From positions 200,921 to 264,920 of the forward strand of contig NZ_NMWT01000001.1 of assembly GCF_002860365.1 (NCBI RefSeq): a stretch of 64,000 nucleotides of DNA, written 5' to 3'. Each line of letters opens with the position of its first letter. The stretch's first letter is position 1. Below the pieces are notes generated by a model, which had not been told where the DNA came from, searched no databases, and saw nothing but the letters and a program-made list of their open reading frames with translations. Position numbers and translations under genes: made by a program. Source of the stretch: Bifidobacterium parmae (GTDB lineage: Bacteria; Actinomycetota; Actinomycetes; Actinomycetales; Bifidobacteriaceae). Positions 14,891 to 25,257 of this stretch are shown piece after piece.

Positions 14891-16246
14891 ATGGCGGAAG
14901 ACACCACGGCATACGGCGGCGCGATCGGGGCGACGGCGAACGTCGAAGGGCCGAGCGGATTCGACTTCCGCGGGCTCGACGTGACGAACACCGTCGAGGC
15001 CGCGGACTCGGGCAAGGCGGCCGGCAAGGCGGCGAAGCCCGGCAAGGGCGGCAAGGGCAAGGCCGCGAAATCGTCGAAGTCCGCGTCGAAGTCCGCGGCG
15101 AAGGCTGGCAAGTCCGGCAAGCCGTCCAAGGGAGCGACGGGGGAGAACCCCGCCAAGGACGCCGGTCCGCTGCTGTTCCGCCCGATCACCCTGCGCGGTC
15201 TGACCATCCGCAACCGCATCTGGCTGCCGCCGATGGACACGTATTCGGCGTTCGCGCAGGACGGCCGCCCGACGCCGTTCCACTACCAGCACTACGTGTC
15301 GCGCGCGATGGGCGGCTTCGGCCTGATCATCGCCGAAGCGACCGCCGTCGCGCCGGAGGGGCGCATCTCACCGAACGACGTGGGCCTGTGGGCCGACTGG
15401 CAGATCGACTCGTGGAAGTGGATCGTCGAAGGCATCAAGGCGACCGGCGCCGCCGCGGCCATCCAGCTCAACCATGCGGGCCGCAAGGGCTCGACCGGAT
15501 CGTTCACCGTCGGCTACGAGCGTGAGACCGTACCCGGGGAGGCCAGCGGCTGGCCGGTCGTCGCGCCGAGCGCCATCCCGTTCGGCGGCTACGCGACGCC
15601 GCGCGCGCTCTCCATCGACGAGATCCACGGACTGGTCGACGCGTTCGCCGCAGCCGCGGGGCGCGCCGTCGCCGCCGGATTCCAGGCGATCGAGATCCAC
15701 GCCGCGCACGGCTACCTCATCTCCCAGTTCCTCGACCCGCTGAGCAACGAACGCGACGACGAATACGGCGGCGGCTTCGAAGGCCGCACGCGCTTCCTGC
15801 TGGAGGTCGCCGACGCGATCCGCGGCGTCATCCCGGACGACATGCCGCTGCTCGTGCGCGTCTCCGCCACCGATTGGGCGGCGGGCGGCTGGGACCTCGA
15901 CCAGACGGTCGCGCTCGCGCAGCTGCTCAAGGCGCACGGCGTCGACCTGGTCGACGTGTCCACCGGCGGCATCGTCTCCGGCGTGACGGTCCCGGTCAAA
16001 CCCGAGTATCAGGTGCCGTTCTCCGCGCAGGTGCGCAAGCGCGCCGAGGTGCCGGTCACCGCGGTCGGCCTCATCACCAAGCCGAAGCAGGCGGAGAAGG
16101 TGCTCGCCAAGGGCAAGGCCGACGCGGTCGAGATCGGCCGCGCCGCGCTGCGCGACCCGTACTGGCCGCTGCGCGCCGCTGACAAGCTCGGCGTGCCCGT
16201 CACCGAAGCCCCCTACCAGCCCCAGTACGTGCGCGGCGCCTACTGA
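14891..16246 (+). CDS. Old Yellow Enzyme-family NADH:flavin oxidoreductase with Lys/Ala-rich N-terminal extension
   Basis: This is a 451-residue FMN enzyme of the OYE/YqjM type that reduces activated C=C bonds using NAD(P)H; the physiological substrate is unknown. Residues from about 95 form the TIM barrel: LFRPITLRGLTIRNRI, then AAIQLNHAGRKGS, IEIHAAHGYLISQFLDP, and a phosphate-binding segment near the end (ADAVEIGRAALRDPYW). Residues about 40-90 are an unusual stretch of Lys, Ala, Ser and Gly like histone H1 tails, preceded by an ordinary acidic segment. ATG 14891 has GAAGGGGG upstream and keeps the extension in frame; an ATG past the extension has no ribosome site. Confidence 0.88.
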   Translation: MAEDTTAYGGAIGATANVEGPSGFDFRGLDVTNTVEAADSGKAAGKAAKPGKGGKGKAAKSSKSASKSAAKAGKSGKPSKGATGENPAKDAGPLLFRPITLRGLTIRNRIWLPPMDTYSAFAQDGRPTPFHYQHYVSRAMGGFGLIIAEATAVAPEGRISPNDVGLWADWQIDSWKWIVEGIKATGAAAAIQLNHAGRKGSTGSFTVGYERETVPGEASGWPVVAPSAIPFGGYATPRALSIDEIHGLVDAFAAAAGRAVAAGFQAIEIHAAHGYLISQFLDPLSNERDDEYGGGFEGRTRFLLEVADAIRGVIPDDMPLLVRVSATDWAAGGWDLDQTVALAQLLKAHGVDLVDVSTGGIVSGVTVPVKPEYQVPFSAQVRKRAEVPVTAVGLITKPKQAEKVLAKGKADAVEIGRAALRDPYWPLRAADKLGVPVTEAPYQPQYVRGAY

Positions 16247-16290
16247 TTGTCCCCGTCGGCCCCCTCTGACGAGGGGGCTGAGCCGTGAAG

Positions 16291-16310
16291 AAAACGCCGG
16301 AGGCGTTTTT
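16291..16310 (+). terminator. Rho-independent terminator after the flavin oxidoreductase
   Basis: Arms 16291-16298 (AAAACGCC) and 16302-16309 (GGCGTTTT) enclose a 3-base loop, with the T run continuing to 16310. A GC-rich hairpin (GCCCCCTCTGACGAGGGGGC) just upstream at about 16259-16278 belongs to the palindromic-repeat type. Confidence 0.8.
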
Positions 16311-16462
16311 AGGCGAAGGCGAACGTTAGTGAGCAAATATGAGGTCGGCTGAAGGTCGTTCTTAATTGCGGGACCGTCGGTGGAACCGACTGGGGGAGAG
16401 ACAGGCCGGGTAATCCGCTTGGCCGCATGACAGTTCGCGCAAACAGTGCCACAATGGGAACC

Positions 16463-17614
16463 ATGAGTTACGTTTCGGATAGCTTCTGGCATGATGCGGT
16501 CAACAAGGCGACCTGCGACCTGTTCACCTTCGGCTACAAGCACGTCATCAAACCCAATTTCGTGTTCAACGTGCCCCCGGACGAGGCGCACGACCGCATG
16601 ATCGCGTTCTGCCGCGTGGTCAAGCACATTCCGCCGCTGCTGTGGGCGGAACGCACGATGCTCGACTACACCGATCCGATCCTCGAGACCACGGTGATGG
16701 GCGTCGACTTCGCGAACCCGTTCGGCCTGTCCGCCGGACTCGACAAGAACTGCGACATGCCGGTCCTGCTCGACAACGCCGGCTTCGGCTTCGAGACGGT
16801 CGGCTCCACCACGTCCCGCCCGTGCCCCGGCAACGCGAAGCCGTGGTTCCACCGTCTGCCCGAATACGATTCGATGATGGTGCACGTGGGACTCGCGAAC
16901 ATCGGCTCCGACAAGGTCATCGACCGCGCGGAGAAGGCGTGGACGCACGCGCACGACATGCAGATGTCCGTCTCGATCGCCCGCACCAACGACGACAAGT
17001 GCGGCGACCTCGACGAGGGCATCGAGGACTACTGCATCTCGATGCGCCGCGCCGCCGGCCGCACCGCGATGGTCGAGGTGAACGTGTCCTGCCCGAACAC
17101 GCACGTGGGCGAACCGTTCACCGCCTCGCCCGAGGCGCTCGACAAGCTGTTCACCGCGCTCGACAAGGTCGACCGCCCGCAGCCGACGCTCGTCAAGATG
17201 CCGCTCAACAAGCCGTGGGGCGAATTCCGCGAACTGCTTGACGTGCTCGCCGAACACAACGTGCAGGGCGTTTCGCTTGCCAACCTCAACAAGGACCGCA
17301 CCGGCCTCGCCATCCCGCACGAGTGGGAGGGCGGCCTGTCCGGCGGTCCGTGCACGGCGCCCAGCGAGGCGCTGGTCGCGAAGGTGCGCCGCGAATACGG
17401 CGACCGGTTCGCGATTGCCGGCATCGGCGGCGTGTTCACGCCCGAACAGGCGTATGCGAGGATCCGCGCCGGCGCCGATCTGGTGATGTTCATCTCGTCG
17501 CTCATGTACCGCGGCCCCCAGCAGATCACGGTGCTGAAGCGCGGTCTCGCCGAACTGCTGCGCCGCGACGGATTCTCGTCCGTCTCCGAAGCCGTCGGCG
17601 TCGACGCCGAGTGA
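16463..17614 (+). CDS. pyrD: Dihydroorotate dehydrogenase, class 2-like
   Basis: This 383-residue FMN enzyme oxidises dihydroorotate to orotate in pyrimidine synthesis. Class 2 features are an N-terminal helical segment of about 60 residues for membrane/quinone contact, then NPFGLSAGLDKN, GFGFETVGSTT, a PGNAKPWFHRLPE-type loop, VEVNVSCPNTHVG around the active site, and a C-terminal GIGGVFTPEQAYARIRAGAD phosphate site. ATG 16463 was chosen over the in-frame GTG/ATG upstream because ATGACA (16427-16432), 17 bp, CACAAT (16450-16455) forms a promoter only 7 nt before it, again suggesting a leaderless mRNA. Confidence 0.88.
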   Translation: MSYVSDSFWHDAVNKATCDLFTFGYKHVIKPNFVFNVPPDEAHDRMIAFCRVVKHIPPLLWAERTMLDYTDPILETTVMGVDFANPFGLSAGLDKNCDMPVLLDNAGFGFETVGSTTSRPCPGNAKPWFHRLPEYDSMMVHVGLANIGSDKVIDRAEKAWTHAHDMQMSVSIARTNDDKCGDLDEGIEDYCISMRRAAGRTAMVEVNVSCPNTHVGEPFTASPEALDKLFTALDKVDRPQPTLVKMPLNKPWGEFRELLDVLAEHNVQGVSLANLNKDRTGLAIPHEWEGGLSGGPCTAPSEALVAKVRREYGDRFAIAGIGGVFTPEQAYARIRAGADLVMFISSLMYRGPQQITVLKRGLAELLRRDGFSSVSEAVGVDAE

Positions 17615-17633
17615 GCCGGATGCCGTGGATGCC

Positions 17634-17712
17634 GTGGACGGTGTTGAATGGCGTGAACGGTGTTGAGCGGCGTAAACGGTGTTGAACGACGTGGATGCCG
17701 TGAACGGCGGTC
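17634..17712 (+). repeat. Tandem repeat array, 19-bp unit, about 4 copies
   Basis: Four imperfect copies of a GTGAACGGTGTTGAACGGC-like unit start at 17634, 17653, 17672 and 17691. It directly follows the pyrD stop region and contains no convincing gene. Confidence 0.75.
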
Positions 17713-17736
17713 GGATAGCACGGTGATTATCGGTCG

Positions 17737-17919
17737 GCGCGACTTTTCCCGGGAATGATGCCTATCGTCCGGGTTATGTCGCGCTGGGCCGGGGTCAGTG
17801 CGACTTTTCCCGGATATGGGTGGCTTCGTCCGGGAATAGTTGCGCTGGGCACGTCTCAGCGCGACCATTCCCGGACGAGTGGGCTGATATCCGGGATTTG
17901 TTGCTCCGTTGCATTGGGG
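17737..17919 (+). repeat. Tandem repeat array, 61-bp unit, 3 copies
   Basis: Three imperfect copies begin GCGCGACTTTTCCCGG or a close variant at 17737, 17798 and 17859. Each contains two CCCGG/CCGGG elements about 20 bp apart that could pair. The 61-bp spacing is exact while the interior has diverged, so the array is older than the adjacent 29-bp array. Confidence 0.75.
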
Positions 17920-18085
17920 TGCGTTGTGTTGAGGCTGTTGTATTGGGGTGCGTTGTGTTGAGGCTGTTGTATTGGGGTGCGTTGTGTTGAGGCTGTTGTA
18001 TTGGGGTGCGTTGTGTTGAGGCTGTTGTATTGGGGTGCGTTGCGTTGAGGCCGTTGTATTGGAGCCGTTGTATTGGGGCCGTTGC
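17905..18085 (+). repeat. Tandem repeat array, 29-bp unit, about 5-6 copies
   Basis: Near-identical units read TGTATTGGGGTGCGTTGTG then TTGAGGCTGT; the ATTGGGG motif falls at 17913, 17942, 17971, 18000, 18029 and 18058. Divergence grows at the right end. There are no spacers, so it is a minisatellite and not a CRISPR. It is probably variable in copy number between strains. Confidence 0.9.
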
Positions 18086-18130
18086 CGTTCGCCTGACCGG
18101 TATCGCCTCGTTGAACCAGTTGCATTGGGG

Positions 18131-18177
18131 GTAATGGGCATTGCATTGGGGCGCCGTTGCGTAATGGGCATTGCATT
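18131..18177 (+). repeat. Direct repeat of 17 bp, two copies
   Basis: GTAATGGGCATTGCATT occurs at 18131-18147 and 18161-18177, 30 bp apart. It may be a decayed continuation of the ATTGGGG-type arrays. The rest of the stretch to the DeoR promoter (18178-18356) shows nothing I can name. Confidence 0.6.
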
Positions 18178-18356
18178 AGAGGCGTTGCATGGTTGCGCCC
18201 GCTCCTTTATGGCCGGATGGCCGGTGTGACGGCCACTGGTTGGACGGGCGGTTCGCGGGATTCGTCGCATGAGGTCGGAGGGAATCGCCTATGTTGTTTT
18301 TTGTTCGCTAACGTTTGCAAAACTACAAAAATATGACGAGAAACGCACAACTCGGT

Positions 18357-18385
18357 TTGAACTATGGGTGATTGTGTGCGATAAT
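18357..18385 (+). promoter_or_regulatory. Promoter of the DeoR-galT-galK operon
   Basis: TTGAAC (18357-18362), a 17-bp spacer and GATAAT (18380-18385) make a good housekeeping promoter. The ATG of the regulator starts at 18392, 6 nt after the -10 box, so transcription should begin at or next to the start codon. Confidence 0.75.
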
Positions 18386-18391
18386 GTTCAC

Positions 18392-19201
18392 ATGATATCG
18401 TCACAACGTCAACACCTGATACTGAGCAGGCTTCGCACCCGAGGTGCCGTGCGCATCACGGCCCTCAGCAAGGAACTCGGCGTTTCCGCGATGACCATCC
18501 GCCGCGATATCGCCGAACTCGCCGACAAAGGGCTCCTCAAGCGGGTCCATGGCGGCGCCGTCACCACCTCCACGCTGCTGAGCGAGCCGCTGTTCTCTGT
18601 AAAGTCGCAGATGGACATCGGACTCAAGGATGCGATCGCGCAGGAGGCCGTCAAATACGTGGCCCCCGGCGACGTGATCGCCATCGGCGGCGGCACCACA
18701 GCCTACGTCTTCGCCCAGCATCTGCTGGAAAGCCAGCAGGCCGCGGGCATCACCATCCTCACCAACTCGATCCCCGTCGCCGAACTCGTGCAGGCGCTCG
18801 AATCGAAGGACGTGGAGGTGATCGTCACCGGAGGCGTCATCACCCGGTCGAACTCGCTCGTCGGTCCGATCGCCGACAAGGTCGTCGCCTCGTTGCGCGT
18901 CAACACCGTCTTCCTCGGCACGCACTCCGTGTCGATCCCCCGCGGCTTCCTCATGCCTAACTCGCTGGAGGCCGCCACCGATATGGCGATGATGGACATC
19001 GCCGATCGCACCATCATCTTGACCGATCACACCAAGTGGAGCTGCACATCGCTGTCGCTGTTCGCGCGGTTCGACCAGGTGGACACGGTCATCACCGACG
19101 ACGGTCTCGACCCCGATACCGCCGCCAAAACGAAGGAACTGGTCAAGGAGCTCGTGCTGGCCGAACAGACCGAGCCCGTACAGGAAAGTGAGCAGGAATA
19201 A
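18392..19201 (+). CDS. DeoR-family regulator of the galactose operon
   Basis: This 269-residue regulator has an N-terminal DeoR helix-turn-helix (RQHLILSRLRTRGAVRITAL, then GVSAMTIRRDIAEL, typical of the family) and a C-terminal sugar-phosphate-sensing domain with GDVIAIGGGTTAYVF and ITILTNSIPVAE. ATG 18392 was chosen because the promoter lies just upstream and the HTH then starts at once. galT begins 2 nt after its stop, so it probably controls galT-galK and itself in response to a sugar phosphate. Confidence 0.9.
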   Translation: MISSQRQHLILSRLRTRGAVRITALSKELGVSAMTIRRDIAELADKGLLKRVHGGAVTTSTLLSEPLFSVKSQMDIGLKDAIAQEAVKYVAPGDVIAIGGGTTAYVFAQHLLESQQAAGITILTNSIPVAELVQALESKDVEVIVTGGVITRSNSLVGPIADKVVASLRVNTVFLGTHSVSIPRGFLMPNSLEAATDMAMMDIADRTIILTDHTKWSCTSLSLFARFDQVDTVITDDGLDPDTAAKTKELVKELVLAEQTEPVQESEQE

Positions 19202-19203
19202 CC

Positions 19204-20454
19204 ATGACCGAATTCGCAGCCTACGAGCCGGGTGCGTACGCGAAGGAGCACATCCGCATCACGCCGACGACGCTCGCCGACGGACGTGACTTCTTCTACC
19301 TCGACGACGATCCGGAATACGTCTCCGGCGCGAAGACCCGCGAGCTCAAGGACCCGCGCCATCTCGCCTACCGTTTCGCCAATCAGCTGAACGCCGCCGG
19401 CGAGGAGGTGCCGTACGCGGCCCCCGAGATGCGCCGCGACCCGCTGACCGGCGACTGGATCCCGATGGCGACCGCGCGCATGAACCGCCCGATCACCGCC
19501 GGCCCCGGCGCCACCGCCAAGGGCAACCCGCTGGCCGCCCGCAAGCCCGGCGACCCGTACCAGGACGGCGAGGTGCCGGACACCGACTACAACGTCGTCG
19601 TGTTCGAGAACCGCTTCCCGTCGATGGTGCGCGTGCCCGGCCGCTCCGAAGACATCACCTACGTGGACGGCAACCCGCTGTGGGAGAAGAAGATGGCCGC
19701 CGGCCGCTGCGAGGTCATCTGCTTCGACCCGAACGAGCACGGCCTGCCCGCCGACCTGCCGGTGAGCCGCCTGCGCACCGTCGTCGAGGCGTGGGCGTTC
19801 CGCACCGCCGAGATCTCGAAGATGGACGGCATCGAGCAGATCTTCCCGTTCGAGAACCACGGCGCCGAGATCGGCGTCTCCCTCGCCCACCCGCACGGCC
19901 AGGTCTACTGCTACCCGTTCATCGCCCCGAAGATGGAGCAGGAGCTCAAGCACACCGAGGCCTACCACGAGAAGACCGGCGGCAACCTGCTCAAGGACCT
20001 GATGAACGCCGAGCTCGAAGCCGAGGAGCGCGTCATCATGCGCAACCACAGCTGGGTCGCCTACGTGCCGGCCGCCGCCCGCTGGCCCCTCGAAGTGCAT
20101 GTGGCGCCGGTGCGCGACGTGCTCACCCTCGACCAGCTCGACGACCAGGAGCGCTGGGACCTCGCCTCCATGTACTCGCACCTGCTCAAGCGCGGCAACG
20201 CGTTCTTCGACAAGGGCGACGGCAAGGGCATGGACCTGCCGTACATCGCCGCCTGGCACCAGGCCCCGATCCACGATTCGCGCCGCGAGAACTACCGTCT
20301 CAACCTGCAGTTCTTCTCGTTCCGCCGCGCCGCCAACAAGATCAAGTACCTCGCCGGCTCCGAATCCGGCATGGCCGCCTGGATCTCCGACACGACCCCG
20401 GAGCTCATCGCGAAGCGCTTCCACGAGCTCGGCGACGTCGACATCGCCGACTGA
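19204..20454 (+). CDS. galT: Galactose-1-phosphate uridylyltransferase
   Basis: This 416-residue Leloir enzyme exchanges UMP between UDP-glucose and galactose-1-phosphate. The active-site HPHGQ (nucleophilic second His) is present in LAHPHGQVYCYPF, after an ENHGAEIG segment, with an N-terminal MRRDPLTGDWIPMATARMNRP-type substrate region. It follows the DeoR gene with 2-nt spacing and has AGGAA upstream, so translation is likely coupled. galK follows 51 nt downstream. Length is somewhat longer than the E. coli enzyme, as in other actinobacterial GalTs. Confidence 0.95.
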   Translation: MTEFAAYEPGAYAKEHIRITPTTLADGRDFFYLDDDPEYVSGAKTRELKDPRHLAYRFANQLNAAGEEVPYAAPEMRRDPLTGDWIPMATARMNRPITAGPGATAKGNPLAARKPGDPYQDGEVPDTDYNVVVFENRFPSMVRVPGRSEDITYVDGNPLWEKKMAAGRCEVICFDPNEHGLPADLPVSRLRTVVEAWAFRTAEISKMDGIEQIFPFENHGAEIGVSLAHPHGQVYCYPFIAPKMEQELKHTEAYHEKTGGNLLKDLMNAELEAEERVIMRNHSWVAYVPAAARWPLEVHVAPVRDVLTLDQLDDQERWDLASMYSHLLKRGNAFFDKGDGKGMDLPYIAAWHQAPIHDSRRENYRLNLQFFSFRRAANKIKYLAGSESGMAAWISDTTPELIAKRFHELGDVDIAD

Positions 20455-20505
20455 CGCGGCAAAACCCAACAAGGATGTTCCACAAACCAAGGAAGGAAAA
20501 CACCA

Positions 20506-21753
20506 ATGGCTGCTGTTGAATTCATCAAGCCGATCTCCCACGAGGACGGCGTCTCCGAGGCGACGAAGCTGTTCGTCGACACGTACGGCTCCGCGCCGGA
20601 AGGCGTGTGGGCCGCCCCGGGCCGCGTCAACCTGATCGGCGAGCACACCGACTACAACGCGGGCCTGTGCCTGCCGATCGCGCTGCCGCAGCGCACGTTC
20701 ATCGCGCTCAAGCCGCGCGAGGACACCAAGGTGCGCGTCGTCTCGTCCATCTCCCCGGACAAGGTCGCCGAGGCGGATCTCGACGGGCTCAAGGCCCGCG
20801 GCGTGGACGGTTGGGCCGCCTACCCGGTGGGTGTCGCGTGGGCGCTGCGCGAGGCCGGATTCAAGGTGAAGGGCTTCGACGCCGCGTTCGTCTCCTGCGT
20901 GCCGCTCGGCAGCGGCCTGAGCTCCTCCGCCGCGATGACCTGCTCGACCGCGCTCGCCCTCGACGACGTGTACGGTCTCGGCTACGGCGACTCCGACGCG
21001 GGCCGTGTCACCCTCATCAACGCCGCCATCAAGTCCGAGAACGAGATGGCCGGCGCCTCCACCGGCGGCCTCGACCAGAACGCGTCGATGCGCTGCACGC
21101 CCGGCCACGCGCTGCTCCTCGACTGCCGTCCGGAGCTCACCCCGCTGGAGAACGTCTCCCAGCAGGAGTTCGACCTCGACAAGTACGGCCTCGAGCTGCT
21201 CGTCGTCGACACCCAGGCCCCGCACCAGCTCAACGACGGCCAGTACGCCCAGCGCCGCGCCACCTGCGAGGAGGCCGCGAAGGTCCTCGGCGTCGCCAAC
21301 CTGCGCGTCGCCGCCGACGGCATCGCCAAGGCCGACGACCAGTTCCAGGCCTTGAAGGAGACGCTCGACGCGCTGCCCGACGAGACGATGAAGAAGCGCG
21401 TGCGCCACGTCGTCACCGAGATCGAACGCGTGCGCTCCTTCGTGCGCGCCTTCGCCCAGGGTGACATCGAATCCGCCGGACGTCTGTTCAACGCGTCCCA
21501 CGATTCGCTCGCCGCGGATTACGAGGTCACCGTGCCGGAGCTCGACATCGCCGTGGACGTGGCCCGCCACAACGGCGCCTACGGCGCCCGCATGACCGGC
21601 GGCGGCTTCGGCGGCTCCATCATCGCGCTCGTCGACAAGGGCCGCTCCCAGGAGGTCGCCCAGAAGATCGCCGACGAGTTTGACAAGCAGGGCTTCCACG
21701 CCCCGCGCGCGCTTGCCGCCTACGCCGCGGCGAGCGCCTCCCGCGAAGCGTGA
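20506..21753 (+). CDS. galK: Galactokinase
   Basis: This 415-residue GHMP-family kinase phosphorylates galactose at C1 with ATP. The signature APGRVNLIGEHTDYN, the ATP loop PLGSGLSSSAA, a catalytic-Asp region (GGLDQNAS) and the C-terminal MTGGGFGGSIIAL motif are all present. AAGGAAGG lies upstream at suitable spacing. It is the last gene of the DeoR-galT-galK operon; together with GalT it feeds galactose into UDP-sugar metabolism. Confidence 0.95.
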   Translation: MAAVEFIKPISHEDGVSEATKLFVDTYGSAPEGVWAAPGRVNLIGEHTDYNAGLCLPIALPQRTFIALKPREDTKVRVVSSISPDKVAEADLDGLKARGVDGWAAYPVGVAWALREAGFKVKGFDAAFVSCVPLGSGLSSSAAMTCSTALALDDVYGLGYGDSDAGRVTLINAAIKSENEMAGASTGGLDQNASMRCTPGHALLLDCRPELTPLENVSQQEFDLDKYGLELLVVDTQAPHQLNDGQYAQRRATCEEAAKVLGVANLRVAADGIAKADDQFQALKETLDALPDETMKKRVRHVVTEIERVRSFVRAFAQGDIESAGRLFNASHDSLAADYEVTVPELDIAVDVARHNGAYGARMTGGGFGGSIIALVDKGRSQEVAQKIADEFDKQGFHAPRALAAYAAASASREA

Positions 21754-21825
21754 CCTATGATTTCGCCCCCGCCCCGCGCGGTTCGGTCGCGTACCGTTCC
21801 GTGATGGGTAGGGTGGTATGATTTC

Positions 21826-21998
21826 GCCCCCGCCGGCGGGGGCTGTCATGCGCAGCATGACTGGGGGTGGTCGCCCGTATCACGGAACCTGACCACCCCC
21901 AGTCGGCTAACGCCGACAGCCCCCGCCAGCGGGGGCGACTTCATGCCGCGAATCCACTGTCCGTGTTCGTTTTCCGACAGCCCCCGCCAGTGGGGGCG
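21826..21998 (+). repeat. Cluster of three two-hairpin dispersed repeats
   Basis: A unit in inverted orientation (21826-21871, first-hairpin stem GTCATGC/GCATGAC) faces a direct unit (21892-21936, stem GTCGGC/GCCGAC), followed by a partial unit (21975-21998). They fill the convergent space between galK and the thioesterase gene. The stems differ in sequence yet remain complementary. Confidence 0.85.
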
Positions 21999-22011
21999 TT
22001 TCAGTCGTCTA

Positions 22012-22914
22012 TCATCCGCGCGGGGTGCGGATCATCGCCTCTTGGGCGATGGCGGCGACCAGTTCGCCGTCCTGCGAATACACCTTCGCCGTGCCGAGTC
22101 CGCGGCCGTGCGCGGCGGTCGGCGTGTCCTGCACGTACAGATGCCACTGGCAGACGTCCACGTCGCGGTACCACCACATCGAATGGTCGATCGACGCATA
22201 GGCGATGCCCGGCGTGGAGATCGACAGTCCGGCGCGACGCAGCACCGGCTCCATCATCACCTGGTCGCAGCCGAGCGCCAGCATCGCACGGTGCATGAGC
22301 TGCGGCGCCTCGACCTCGCCGTCGGCCTTCATCCACACCATCTGCCTGCCGGAGTCGGCTTCCGCGGACTCCTTGTCCGGGCCGAGCATGATCGTCGGCG
22401 TGATATGGCGGATGTCGAACGGCGACTGCTGCGCGTAGTAGTTCGCGAACGGCGACTTGTCCGCGTACGGCGCCATCAGCTGCTTCGCGCTGGTGAGCGA
22501 CTCCGGGTCGGGCAGGTCCTCCGGCATCGGATCGGCGAACTCCACGCCCTCCTGTCCGGTCACCTGGAACGAGGCGATCGCGGTGAGGATCGGCCCTTCC
22601 GCCTGCGTGACGTTCACGCGCCGCGCCGAGAACGAACGGCCGTCGCGCAGCTTCTCCACGTCGAACAGCAGATCCTGGCGGATGTCGCCGGGCGCGATGA
22701 AATAGCCGTGGATCGAATGGGGCAGACGGTTCGGCGAGACCGTCTTCGCGGCGGCCATCAGCGACTGCGCAATGACCTGGCCGCCGTACACGCGGCCGGT
22801 GGGGAAGTAGAGGCTTTCGCCGTTCACATACGTGTGGTTGCGGTAGTCGGAGGGCTTGCCCAGTTTGAGCACCTTCACCAGATGTTCCAGCGGTGTGATG
22901 GTCTCGTCGGTCAT
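22012..22914 (-). CDS. tesB: Acyl-CoA thioesterase II
   Basis: This 300-residue enzyme has a double hot-dog fold and hydrolyses acyl-CoA to free acid and CoA. The first hot-dog has RVYGGQVIAQSLMAA and HSIHGYFIAPGD; the second has GIAYASIDHSMWWYRDVDV and a terminal RGLGTAKVYSQDGELVAAIAQE region, typical of TesB. The coding-strand start has GAGGAG at good spacing. It is transcribed alone between repeat clusters. The physiological acyl-CoA substrate is not evident. Confidence 0.93.
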   Translation of the reverse strand: MTDETITPLEHLVKVLKLGKPSDYRNHTYVNGESLYFPTGRVYGGQVIAQSLMAAAKTVSPNRLPHSIHGYFIAPGDIRQDLLFDVEKLRDGRSFSARRVNVTQAEGPILTAIASFQVTGQEGVEFADPMPEDLPDPESLTSAKQLMAPYADKSPFANYYAQQSPFDIRHITPTIMLGPDKESAEADSGRQMVWMKADGEVEAPQLMHRAMLALGCDQVMMEPVLRRAGLSISTPGIAYASIDHSMWWYRDVDVCQWHLYVQDTPTAAHGRGLGTAKVYSQDGELVAAIAQEAMIRTPRG

Positions 22915-23141
22915 GCTCGTCTCCTCTGTTACGTGATGTTCGATGTTCGATTATGCGCGGGTGCCGCCGCGCCACGGCCGATATTCTCTCACCGGCATTG
23001 CTGCGCCGGTACCATCGGCCGCACGGCGTGGCGTGCGATTAATCCGATGCCTCGACTGTAACGGCCGGGCGTTAAGTCGTTTCAGGGTGATTGTAACGAG
23101 CATGTGAGCCGTGTGAACGGCGGGTTATGCCGATATACGGC

Positions 23142-23306
23142 AAGGCCCCCTCGTCAGAGGGGGCCAAGTCATCAGGGGCCGACATATGCGTGCTCCCGCT
23201 GGCGGGAGCTGTCCCGCGCAGCGGGACTGAGGGTGGTCTCCTGCGTATGGACACGGACACGACCACCCCCACCCGGCTTCGCCGGGAGCCCCCGCCGGCG
23301 GGGGCG
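23142..23306 (+). repeat. Palindromic-repeat cluster downstream of ettA and tesB upstream region
   Basis: It contains a GC-rich hairpin GGCCCCCTCGTC/GAGGGGGCC (about 23150-23173), an inverted unit (23192-23237, stem GTCCCGC/GCGGGAC) and a direct unit (23262-23306, stem CCCGGC/GCCGGG). It ends a few bases after the ettA stop and may terminate that gene. The remaining 22915-23141, upstream of tesB, holds only a GTTCGAT direct repeat (about 22939-22952) and no gene. Confidence 0.8.
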
Positions 23307-23310
23307 GGAA

Positions 23311-24990
<1,680 letters not shown>

Positions 24991-25257
24991 TGGTTGCAGC
25001 TTCTCCTTAAATACGGTCGAATTCCAGCCGTTTCCCTGGCTTGTGCATGTCGTCCGCCCCGTGCGGCGTCGAGGTCATATCCGTCCGCATAGCGGTCGTA
25101 TCCATGCCAAACCACCGCCCACCATGCTATCGGAAGGGCTGGAATGCCGGCGTTTGCCGTGCCCGCCACGCGCTACAGTGGTGAGGGTCGAAACGCGGAC
25201 ATCCACTCGTGGGACGTCCGGGATGAGTGAGAAGCGAGAAACGAAGGAGTGGCGCAC

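Noticed and set aside
17905-18085. Possible CRISPR array because of regular 29-bp repeats
   Set aside because: The repeats are contiguous with no unique spacers and there are no cas genes; it is a tandem minisatellite.
19027-21858. Minus-strand open frame of 943 codons opposite DeoR, galT and galK
   Set aside because: It is antisense to three genes with intact active sites; composition is of the shadow type.
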